Assembly (NCBI GenBank): GCA_037975125.1 | Contig: CM075855.1 | Location: 79,793,085 to 79,857,084 of the forward strand | Length of the DNA: 64,000 bases | Direction: 5' to 3' | DNA from: Latrodectus hesperus | Lineage: Eukaryota; Arthropoda; Arachnida; Araneae; Theridiidae | Shown here: piece by piece, positions 1 through 10,747 of the stretch | Position numbering within the stretch: position 1 is the stretch's first letter | Layout of the letters: the number at the start of each line of letters is the position of its first letter | The notes under the pieces: model-generated | What the model was told of the DNA's origin: nothing | Database searches by the model: none | What the model saw: the letters and a program-made list of their open reading frames with translations, nothing else | Program-made: the position numbers and the translations under genes

Positions 1-556
1 ATTCAATTAGTTCCTAAATCCTTAGTTATGATGACTTATACTCATGGTTTCAAGCAAACCGATAATAGAAATTATGTGGAGAAAATATCTCTAAATAAGT
101 TAATATTAAATGCAAAATAATTGTCTCGATTATCATATTATTTAAGAAATAAACCTGTTTTTTTGCGTACATATTTTCGATAGATTTTTGGGCGGTACAT
201 GGAAATTTCGATCAAATTGGAATATTATTGAGCCAATAATTTCCTCAAAACAATGATTTATAGTCCCTAATAGTACATTCAAACCTGTATTTGTGCGGGT
301 TTCCTTTGCGATATCTTATTTGCGAATTTTTCTGTGCGGTATATGAACATTTCAATCCACTTAGTAAATTTACAAGTAAAACAAGAAATGGTTTAATCGG
401 ACATTTAGTTTTTTCTGTGTATTTCACTACATAAATATTGCATCAGCCCATTAGATTACATAGGAATTGTTATCCCATTATGAAGTAGATTTATATATCC
501 AGTGATTTTAAGTTCCTAGTTTAGAACTGATCAATATTATTTTTCTTATCACTATA
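1..556. other. A/T-rich sequence with old repeat
   Basis: No gene is seen. The segment near 235-290 (TTTCCTCAAAACAATG, then AGTCCCTAATAG) resembles 4285-4345 (TTTCCTTAAAACAACG, then AGTCCCTATTGG), so part of this stretch belongs to a dispersed repeat. Short open frames here show no recognisable protein. Confidence 0.4.
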
Positions 557-1863
557 TACAGGGTGTTGCATATTGAATGGGACAAAAAGAAAACGAATTT
601 GAACGTTGTAGTTAATATATTAAGAAAATTCAAATTTATCTCGAAACTACAGTTATTCAAGTTTCTACAGGTGTTCAATATATTCCCCTCCGGCAACACG
701 ACAAATGTCTACACGGTAATCGTGTTCCTACCACGCTCGTGATAGTGGATCCCCTGTGATGGAGTTCCACACTGCAATTATCCGCTGCTTCAGTTCCTCT
801 AAGATCTGAAATATATATATAGTGAAGGCACAAACACCTTGACTTTAACGAAACCCCAGAGAAAAAAAATCACCGGGTGTTAGAGTTAAATCCTGTGGCC
901 CAGCATGGCCAATCTAGCGATTGGGTAGAAGTTCGTTCAGGAACTCACGTACGTTGTTATTTCAATGTTGGGGAGCACCATCTTGCTGCAAAATGAAAGC
1001 AGGAACAGCTTCCTCAAACTGGGGGAGAGACCACTCAGAGAGCATGTCTTGGTAAATGTCCCCATGAATCGATTGTTCCGCAAAGAAAAGTGGACCAAAA
1101 ACACAACTGTTTATTAAAACGCAGAAAATTTTCACCTTGGGAGAATTACGCTGATGTTCTAATGTGACATGGGCATTTTACGTGCCCCAAAATCGCAAAT
1201 TATGGCAATTAACATTGCCACGTAAATGGACCGGTAAAAATCAGTCTGTTCTCGAATCCATTCACTTCAAGCTTTTCTTGAAATTTCTCACAAAAGTCTT
1301 CACGCAATGGTTTGTAAGTAGGTTTTAAATCCTGCACCATTTGATATCTGTATGGCTTGAATTAGAAATGTTTCCGTAAAACACGCCACACCGTTGTGGG
1401 AGGGACATTCAGTTCTGCCCCTGCACGTTGCATTGATTTTGAGGGACTCTGTAAAAGCGATTCTCGAGTTCTTTCAACCACTTCGAGTTCTGTTGCTTTT
1501 CGTCCTGGGCTTTTGTTCTTGCATAAGCAGCCCGTATCCTAGAACTGCTGCACCCACCTGTTGATTTTGTGACGATGCGGTGGTTCTTTGAGAAAATTCG
1601 TGCGAAAATGTCTTTGCACAACGGTGAACGAAGAGGTTTTGCTGTATTCGAAAACACAGTACGCTTTCTCCTACATGGACGTCATTTTGTTTAACAGTGC
1701 TTATAACGACGAGTTCGTCATTCGATGTTTTCCCCTGTTGCCAAATAAAATTTGTATAATTGTAGTTGCAGAATAGTTTGTTTCGGTTAATAAATTCATT
1801 ACGGCAGTCACACTGCGCTGTTTTTTTTTTTTTTTTTCCCCATTCAATATGAAACACCCTGTA
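557..1863 (-). mobile_element. Mariner-like DNA transposon, decayed, 1303 bp
   Basis: Terminal inverted repeats of about 25 bp begin CAGGGTGTTGCATATTGAAT at 559 and, read from the other strand, CAGGGTGTTTCATATTGAAT ending at 1861. A TA dinucleotide flanks each side (557-558 and 1862-1863), as expected for Tc1/mariner insertion. The size is typical of a full-length mariner. Transposase runs on the minus strand from about 1800 to about 830. The helix-turn-helix part lies near 1700-1420, a QQDGAPQHW block carrying the second catalytic Asp lies near 990-965, and a degraded DLTLTPGDFF block lies near 885-855. The frame is broken by shifts and stops and I could not find an intact first Asp block. 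A run of about 18 T sits just inside the right terminus. This is a dead copy. Confidence 0.85.
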
Positions 1864-4800
1864 TTTATTTATCCTTCATTTAAAATACTTGTTATATATT
1901 TTCGTAAAAGTTAACTTTTCTGTTTTGCTTTACCAAAGTACCGCTATCCTAAATGCATTAGTTTCGTGTTTTGATTTGCTTAAAAAAGCAATTCCTAGTT
2001 ATTTCGTAGTTTTGAGTTATTTTCTGGAATAATTTTTATGCGATTCTTATTCGCCACATAAAAATACTTTTGAATGGTGCAAAAATTTTTATAGCTCTAC
2101 TCATAAAGTTTTGTGCGATTTATTATGCATTTTATTTCATGTCATCTCTATTTACCGCACAAAAACAGGTTTAGGTGTATATGAATTTCGAGATTTTTAA
2201 AATTATCTGGCTGTTTCATTTCTAGCGGTTGACATGGAGGAATAAGAATAGTGCCCTTGTCGTTAGATTACATTTTTTAAGGTAAGGCATTAAATTCCAA
2301 ACTGCTGTGGTTAGTAAACCAATATGTAAAACGACCTTTAGTTTCCTGAACTAATCCAATATTGCAGCTAGAAATCTTCATGTCGTTAAACTAAACATAA
2401 AGTTAATTCACACATTTGAAAAACAAAACCAGATTTGCTGGTCGAAGAAATTGATATCCTGCTAAATAATTCAACATAGAGGTTGGTATTCATACCATAA
2501 GAACAAGTACTTTATGAATGAGTCATATGGTCTGGTTTGGAGAGGTAACAAAAGATAGTTGGTGCCATACTTGAACCAGCCAAAATTCATTGTGTTAACT
2601 ATCTGCAGCTAAAGCATTTAAAATAGGTATTAGTCACAATGTCATCTAAATGAAATGATTCTTCTAGAGAAACCAACTATTTCTTAGGGCTTTTTTTTAT
2701 GTGAATTTGCGAAAAGACTCATTTTCTGTAAAAAGTTATTCTATCTTAAATGATCCACATCATGCGATCAACAGAAGGTACCATTCTTCCCTTTCCATAA
2801 ATGGAACTTATGTAACAGATTAATCAGGGGACTTACCAAGAATTACAATTATCAGCACAATGGCCTTGCTTTTCCATAAATGGTGAGCTTTAAAAAAAGA
2901 TACATTCAGACAAATTTATTTTATATCTCTAAAGTTCTCCTAAATTCAACATCCTAGAGTTTCTATTATTGTCAACTTTCATTCATGGCAGAGAGAAGTC
3001 AAGGATTCGTAAAGAATATGTTGTTGGAAGAGTAGTAAATATGTGATTGGATTATAATTTACTACTTATTGGAATCATCTTAATATCCACTATTATCATC
3101 AGTTTTCATCCATGTCAAACGAAAGAAAAAATTTGTAGTTTACTGAAAGCATAGTGTAGCGTAATATAAATGAATTAAAGTACTTGCTAAATTTTAAAAT
3201 TATTTGACCTTATTTATTAGTCTACCTATTTTACAAAAACATAAATAGTGCTAAATAAAGCATTGCAACTTACTTCCCTTATTATTTTCCATATATTTGT
3301 GGAAAAGGAAATTCTACTATTCATCCCTTTCTAAAAAAAATATAGTCTTCTGGAACTTTCGTCATCAGTGGGATTAGCAACAATTACAATTAATATCCCA
3401 CTGGCCTTCCTTTTCCATATACGGTGAACTTTAAGAAAGATCCATTTAGACAAATTTATTTTATACATTTTAAATTCTCCTAAATTCATTAAGGCAACTC
3501 TGGAAGTTTTTTCTTTTACTCAAAGAACATTAAGTATACTTTTTCATTCACCATAGTGTCACACCACCTTTACTAAATATTAATTAATATTGTTATATTT
3601 AGTTCTTAATTGTAAAATTGATGAATTTTATAAATTTTGACCTTTATTAAAAGAAATCCAGGTCACCAGTAAGAACAATGATAAGAACTGATAAATATAA
3701 CAAACTAACTCTGCTGCTATCTGAAAAGCTTTATAATAGAAAAGATACATGTCTGATAAAAACAAACATATTTTAAATTTATTTTCTATTTTTTTTAACT
3801 GACAAGTACTTTAATAGACGATAAAAGCATAAAATATAGTAATAATTATCGGAATTTTAATGCCAAATTCATGAAGTATTAAAAGTTTAATATAATAATT
3901 TCTATCAGAAAAAAAATTCTGACTTTTGTAAAACAGATAAAGTTTTTACGCTTCCATTGAAAATGTATTCTAAATAAAAATTTTAAAACGAATAATTTTT
4001 TTAATTCTTAGCAACATATTTTTAAATGAAGAAACGGACTATACGAAAGGCTTAAAACTCTATGCTCAAATTTTTCTAACATAATCATTATGAAATATAT
4101 TTATTTTAAAAGCGTTACTTATGTTATCAAAACTGCCCAATTCATTTTAGACTAACAAAATTAGCAAGCCATTTTTGTAAAGTCAAATTTTTTATTAAAA
4201 TGATTACGAAATTAGTTTGTCATTTTGGAGAAAAATTCTGAATTTTCTTATCTCTAAAACCTAAATTTTGAAGGGTTCTTGATACCAGTAATTTCCTTAA
4301 AACAACGGTTGCAGTCCCTATTGGTTATTAAAACCCGGAATAATTTAAGTAAAAAATTATAAATAAAATTTTAAATCAAACAAAAATAATTTCATGTTAT
4401 TTATTTGATTGATTTAATCAATTTATTATAACAAACGAATTTGATCAATCAACTAGACATACAGTTATCATGAATAGATACAGTGCTGACATGTCATAAT
4501 CATGATTATTTTCAAAATCAATATTATATGACAAAAGTATGTCATATAAATTAAATCAGGAAAATATGTGTAAAAAAACATTAAATACTGCTTTTATAAT
4601 TAATGAAAATGGGTATAAGGAAGAAATAAATTTTCAATTCTTGACAGACAGCGCCTAAATAAAAAATGGACGTTTATAAAGATAATATTTTCGCTTGGAA
4701 ACTGTAACTAGAAACTTTGGAATAGAAGAAACAGTGATTGAATATTTTCATAGAATGTTTCTCTTTTGCTTCCTCGTTTGAATAAATCTCAACTTTAAAA

Positions 4801-5690
4801 TCTGACATTTTTGCGTACAATCACAATTAACATAGTAATTAGTATTACTGATTAATTTTTTCTTAGCTATAATTATTACATTTTTCAACGCTTAAGCAAT
4901 TTTTTTATCGATGTGTAAAAATGTTTTCATTTTACTTCTAATTAATGGAATTTCTCTAAGCATTTTTAAAACGTTTGGGCTAGATTTTGTGCTAATAAAC
5001 TTTTAATGTTGAATTTTATTTCTAAGAAGTTGGATAGTATGTTTTATATGTAGAGTTTATGTAATGCTTTCAAAATGTGTGCTATCGAACAGTTGCACTG
5101 CTGTTGGTTGGATATTTTCGCAAATTCATCTTGAAGTTTCCTATATTAGTTGGAAACAAATCTTATGTTTATTGCAATGCCATTCATTACAAACAGTAAA
5201 AAAATGCTTTTACAATTCTTAGCATAAGATTATTGATATCGATCTTGTCATATTCGTAAATAGGCCTCCCCCATAATCTAAAAATTGCAATTTTAAAGTA
5301 TTCAATTTAATAAATGAAATGGTAAAATGTTTCTACAAAAAATAAAATCTTATTACGAAATGAACGCTTTAAAAATATATTTCACTATAACAATTAAATG
5401 TGATTGTAAATTAATAATCTACTGTACGACTTAAATTACAAATTTTGACGCTTGTATGCACAAGGCTATGATATTCAGCCTTATAAATATTTAGCACGTT
5501 TATGAAAATGAATGATTTATACAAAAAAATTTTATTGAGAAATGAAAATATGAATAAGAGCATAGAAATAAAAAAAAATTTTTATACATTCACATAAATT
5601 TGTGCAAATAAATATAATTTTAAATTTTAAGAAGCAAAAGTAATAAATTTATGTAACTCCATCACCATTTAAATGGAAAGGGGTAAATTT
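1864..5690. other. A/T-rich non-coding stretch
   Basis: No coding sequence is supported. The contents are low-complexity A/T sequence, the direct duplication annotated separately at 2825-3490, and a copy near 4285-4345 of the motif also seen at 235-290. I see nothing else I can name. Confidence 0.4.
2825..3490. repeat. Diverged direct duplication (2825-2950 and 3364-3490)
   Basis: Two copies of about 125 bp lie about 540 bp apart in the same orientation. Both contain an AATTACAATTA-like start, TGGCCTT followed by CTTTTCCATA, a GGTGA(G/A)CTTTAA segment, CAAATTTATTTTATA, and end with TTCTCCTAAATTCA. They have drifted by substitutions and small indels. The source may be an old repeat family; no protein or terminal structure is visible. 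Confidence 0.65.
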
Positions 5691-6040
5691 TTAGACAATG
5701 AAAGGGTTATCTCTATCACTGTTAGTGGAAGCGATATGGTCGATCCTTATCGAATTCTCTCTGGAAGGTGTTCCTGTTCAATAGGGGAGCGCATCGAAAG
5801 CTAGATAATTGTTCCATTGTTTCGGTCCTTACCCACTAAATAACTTATCGTGCTCCCGGGACTCTTGCTGGAGTTTATTTGTATTGAATGCTGGATTTCA
5901 CAGTTTTTTTGTAGGCGGTAACGGAAATTCCGTTTCGTTAAACAGAAAAAACGGGGTGAAATGGCTTTTTCTTGGCTTTTTTTCAGTGGAATTTTGTTTG
6001 TGGCTGTTATAAGGATCAATGGCGATGAAGGTATAGAAAT
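5691..6040. other. Less A/T-rich island of unknown nature
   Basis: This stretch has clearly more balanced base composition than its surroundings, including GCTCCCGGGACTCTTGCTGG near 5851. It holds an open frame of 67 codons on the plus strand and one of 82 codons on the minus strand. Neither translation resembles a known family, and no splice or terminal-repeat structure was found. It could be a transposon remnant or a regulatory island. Confidence 0.3.
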
Positions 6041-6634
6041 ACTTTTCATATATCATGAATTTAATTCATTTGATAAGATTAAATGTAGATGTTAGTTTAA
6101 GTAAAATTTATGCGAAGTTCTTATTGTATCATATTTAGGATTATTCAAATTTGTATTATTTTTACTTTTTAAAGAAAGCTGAAAAAAAGACATTTTTTTA
6201 AATTAAATACTGTTTCCATCCATACCTCTTTCATATATGAATTCAAAAATAAAATAGAATCTTTGTTACTTTGCGATATTACTAAAACATTGTGAAGTAT
6301 GATAAAAATAAATAAGAATAATTATATTAATTAACTTGAAACAATTCACTGAATTTTTTATATTATTTATTTTTAAATTTAAATTTTAATTTCAGAATGT
6401 CCGTGGACAATTATTATTGCGGACTTTACAAATATACACATGAATTAAAATATTTTGTGTTTAAGTAACTTACTTCCATATAATTGAAATAAAAAATAAC
6501 ATAACAGAAATTAATAAATATGACAAGTTATAATTTAAGAATGATATTAGTCTTAAATTCCATACTTTAATTAATTTTCGATAATTTGCTAAAATCATTT
6601 GCTGTTAACAAAAAATAATTGTATTATATTAATT

Positions 6635-6746
<112 letters not shown>

Positions 6747-6879
6747 CTCTGACCATTAAAATTAAAGTCCAAAATAAATATTTTATTGGACCACCTTATG
6801 CACAGATTTTTATTTTGTTTTGGTATCGAGGAGTCTTCATCCTTTTTGAGTGCATTTATGTTCAGAGGATACCCCGCAC

Positions 6880-7560
6880 TGGCTATGCAGCTTTTTAAAT
6901 TTAATCAATTAGAGGGAAAAAGAGAACCTTGTAGTATACGGATTTCCATTACATCTTTCGTATTTTCTATTGGTTAATAACGGACTTTGTAGTTGCCATG
7001 ATGTTGGAAGTTGGAAGTAGATGTTGGAAGTTAAACTGATTGTTGTCCAAGTTTGGGTATTTTTGGTATGTTGTATACTTGCATTATTACCCATGAAGTA
7101 TCCGTCACCTTTAGGGTAAAAATGCATTTCAGATTGCATCTGATCTACTAATATATCTAGAACTCGCAACGGTGGTTAATTTACTCTCGATGATAACCAG
7201 GGCAACACATTCATGCCATCAGAAGATGCCTCTTATCATGTTATTCTCATCAGATCCTTGCACAGTACGAGTAAGTCAAAATGGATGCATGTGGCTTATG
7301 ATGTTCTCACGAAATTTGACGCCTTCCGTCAGTGCCAAATAAAGTGTAGCATCCGACGCATTGTAACTCATTTACAATCCTCAGGCATCCAGCGTCTTCT
7401 TTCTCGACAGCACTGCCAACGCAGTTTTGTATTTCGGAATAAAACGAGTGGTTTTCTCACCTGCATCTGAAAATGCATTCCCCTCCTCTGCAATTCGGTG
7501 CGCATAGTTCAGTCCCAAATCTGTTGAAAGGAGCCTTATTTGATGATTTTTGTCTTTAGA
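6880..7560 (-). pseudogene. Tc1-like transposase relic
   Basis: Read on the minus strand, this stretch gives a recognisable Tc1-type transposase in pieces. A TLFGTDGRRQI segment, typical of the region after the first catalytic Asp, lies near 7350-7310. Next comes LDILVDQM followed by HFYPKGDGYFMGNNAS near 7165-7080, where the usual catalytic Asp motif QDNA reads GNNA, so the Asp is lost. Then comes NTQTW and a degraded C-terminal part ending near 6910. Frameshifts separate the blocks. I could not define terminal repeats, so both boundaries are approximate. The element is inactive. Confidence 0.7.
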
Positions 7561-7924
7561 AGCAGAGTAGAATTCCTATTTGCCCTGGAGACGTATTGTT
7601 GGAAAATTGCTCGAACTGCAATTAGGTTTTCTAGACAAGGACTGTGGATACTAATTCCAACTTTGGAAAACGTTCGATTTGCCTGATTTTGAGAAACCAG
7701 TGAGATTAGCTATCTATAAAATTAAGGATCTTTCTAATCAGGTACCCATAATAATAGCTTATTCAAATGATGAAATATTTGTCGTTTTTCTCATTTTACT
7801 TTTCATCATGAAATACTCTGTCACTTCTTACTAATGCCAGCATTCTAAAGACATATATTCTATGGCATAAATGAAGTTGCATATCTCTTTAGATGGAAAT
7901 TTCAAGATTTTTAATTCAATGGCT

Positions 7925-7927
<3 letters not shown>

Positions 7928-7970
<43 letters not shown>
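7928..7970. repeat. (AT)n microsatellite
   Basis: About 43 bp of pure AT dinucleotide. The sequence AATCTTGATT occurs twice just to its right. Confidence 0.9.
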
Positions 7971-7974
<4 letters not shown>

Positions 7975-9929
7975 CTTGATTGGAATTTAAAAAATCTTGA
8001 TTCATATATATACATATAATAAAAACATTTATCGCATTTTTCTTGTAGCTCTATTTTAATGCATTATCCAGTGATGCCTATACCTCCCAATTGATCTCAA
8101 TTCATTGAAGAACCAAGATGAGTAATTCCCAAAATAGATAAATTGTCTTTATTAAGATAGTCAAAAGTTGTGGGATTTTAGAATGTAAATGTATTTTACC
8201 TGTAACTATATTTTTTAAATGAATTAAAATGGTATAAAAATTTAAAAAAGACAATCTAATTCTGCACTTCTTATCAGTTTTGGCATTTAAAATTGCTATT
8301 GTAGATTATTCACAAACACAGCTATATTTAATTTCAATTTAGATATATTCAACTGTTTTTCTTTTTATTATATTATATAATGGCATAATATCCAAGGAAG
8401 AACAGAAATTTAAATAGATATTGTTTTATTAAATCTTTCAGCTATACAAAAGGAAACCCCTGTAATTTTCTCTTTAACAACAAAAATAAATGAAAAATAT
8501 TTCACAGTTCTTCTTTTTCTTTATTTAATTTTAAGAGTAAAATCAACTGCCGAAAAACATAGAAAACATTTAACACTAATCAAGAATTATTTACTTTACA
8601 TCTATAAATAAAAGGTTTGTATTTCTCCAAAGAGCAAGTATAATTTCAATACTTATTTTACGCAGTTCTAGTTATTGCAATAGTAAAAAAATATAAATTT
8701 TTATGTTGTCGAAGAATACGAAAACATTGGAATTCTCATAAATAAAAATTTTAATTTTATTTACATAAAAAAGACAAGGTATACTTTTTAGTCAGATACA
8801 CAGTCAATAAAAAAATATATAAAAACTATAAATTTGAATCTCTTGCTAAGATGTGATATACTAATTTTTTTACTTAATTTTAGCACCAAAATTAGCAGTT
8901 CCATAAATACTCTTAGGAATCAATGAAAAAAAATAGAGAAAAGAATTTTAAAAAAATTCAAGGAAATTTAGAAATTATTAATTTATATAATGAAGGATTG
9001 TCACAAAAAGTATATAATTAGTTATTACGTATGTACAAAAAATTATACTATTTAATAATATCTTCTAGTATAATCTAATCACTTCTAAATGCGTTTTTCT
9101 GTATGAATGGAAAAAACTGAATATTTATATATTAAAAGTAGATAATCTCCCTAAATCCAAAATAAACAAAATGTAATAATGATAGAAGATCCTGAAGAAC
9201 TACGTCCATCTTAAAATCCAGCCAAACTAAAATATGAACCTGGATCAACCTCTCAACCCCACACCAATGGCACTCAGGGAAGATCTCTTCTGTCCTAGAT
9301 GGAAAGTGAGGGCGATTTTAAAAGCACTGATATATTCTGCGAACTTTTAAAACGTAATTGACTTGTTGATATCGTACTAATAAGAAAGCCTTCAAATTAG
9401 AATAAAATGATACAAATTCTGCGATAAAATCTATAAAAATTTCCTTAAATTACAATAAAGTGTATTTGAATATAAAATGTTTATGACGAAATCATCAAAA
9501 AACTCTTTAGTTCTCACAACAAATATTCTGTTAAAAAATTAAAATAATTTTTAAATGCTTGTAAAAGTACAATATTAGAAAACACATTACAGCAATTAGA
9601 TAGCGAAACAACAATATATTATTAATATAATAAATAAAAGTAGAGAATTAAAACTCTATTTTATAACGATGTTGATTAGTATTATCTTGAATTTTGTAAC
9701 CAATATTTTTCCTTTTAAATCAATATTATATTTTTAAGAATTTCCAGGGATTTTTCTAGTAGATTTAAATTAAATTAGCAATGAATGGTTTTATATTTAT
9801 TATCAAAATATTCCTAACGAGTGGTTACAGAATTATGACATTCTCAATAATTCTGAGACAATTTTCCTATCAAATTGCAAGTTCTATAGTGTTCGCAAAA
9901 AATTATATCCTTATGAATCTAAGATATCA

Positions 9930-9959
9930 CACGCACGCACACACACACACACACACACA
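9930..9959. repeat. (CA)n microsatellite
   Basis: CACGCACGCACA followed by a pure CA run. Confidence 0.9.
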
Positions 9960-10016
9960 AAGCATTATTCCTTTTCATTATTTTTATATTTTCAAAAGAA
10001 CTTGCTAATGTTTCAG

Positions 10017-10101
10017 GGACAATCCTACCTGTTCACCAATAGTACTGGGGAAAGTGCCCAGGGGGCGCGTTATCACTCAAATGTTGTAGATGGAACCAGA
10101 G
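10017..10101 (+). CDS. Candidate additional 5' exon of the LolA-like membrane protein gene
   Basis: After TTTCAG at 10011-10016 an open stretch encodes 28 residues beginning GQSYLFTNSTGESAQ and ending VVDGTR, plus one leftover G. A possible donor, AGAG followed by GTTATC, follows. The leftover G matches exactly the phase required by the next exon at 10535, giving a Gly codon at the junction. Composition is more balanced than the flanks. There is one possible N-glycosylation site (NST) and no Cys. It is not a signal-peptide exon, so a further exon would still be needed upstream. The donor is weak and I recognise no homology, so this is a proposal based on phase and reading frame only. Confidence 0.35.
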
Positions 10102-10534
10102 GTTATCATCAGGCTTATCAGTGGACACTTGAGATCTATGTCCTATTCTTACAGAAAAAAAGTTTTCTCAACCTTTTTAAAGAGTACTGACCATCAGGAC
10201 ATTCCTGGCCATATTCTACGTCTTTCCAGAGCAGATCTTTTCAAAAGACCAGTTTTAATGTTAGATTTTCTTAAAGTGACAAATTTCATATTACTGATTT
10301 AGCATTGCAAAACACGGAGATAAGGAACAACAGCAACAAAAACATTTTTTTAAAAAACTCCTTAAAAGATTTAAAACTTATAAAATCGAAAAAAAATTAC
10401 AAACATATTATTTGGGAGAAGCTTACTTTAACTTTTCCGAAAATTCTTATATATTTTACTTTTAAGAAATTCTCTGAAGTTTACTTCTCTTTATCCAAAA
10501 TACAATCAAATGATGACGTCAGTTTCTTTCTTAG

Positions 10535-10747
10535 GTCCACCCAAAGTCAGTGGAAGCTACCGAGCGACGGGGGAGATGGTGGAGACCTTGGAAGACGAGA
10601 GCAAACTCTTGGTACAAATCGCATTCGAGGAGAGTTACGATGCAGAGACCAAGAACGCTGCTTTCAATGTCTGGGTGATGGGAAAGAACGTCACTTACAT
10701 CGAAAATTATAAGACCAACCAGACATTCCGCTACGAGGAAGGAAGCA
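10535..10747 (+). CDS. LolA-like gene, exon A (residues 1-71)
   Basis: Begins after TTTCTTAG and opens in codon position 2. It encodes PPKVSGSYRATGEMVETLED and on to FRYEEGS, with sequons NVT and NQT. The donor is A followed by GTAGGA; the leftover A joins AG of the next exon to make Lys. Base composition is clearly richer in G/C than the flanks, which supports coding. Confidence 0.88.

Larger units (their letters stand above)
7561..10016. other. A/T-rich stretch with microsatellites
   Basis: No gene is supported. It holds an (AT)n run at 7928-7970 and a CA run at about 9930-9959. A slightly G/C-richer patch near 9190-9345 contains CCACACCAATGGCACTCAGG, perhaps an unrecognised repeat. Confidence 0.4.

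Noticed and set aside
1474..1857. 127-codon open frame as a cellular gene
   Set aside because: It starts in the terminal repeat of the mariner-like element and reads partly out of frame relative to the transposase.
7213..7470. 85-codon plus-strand open frame as a gene
   Set aside because: It is antisense to the Tc1-like transposase relic, which explains the sequence better.
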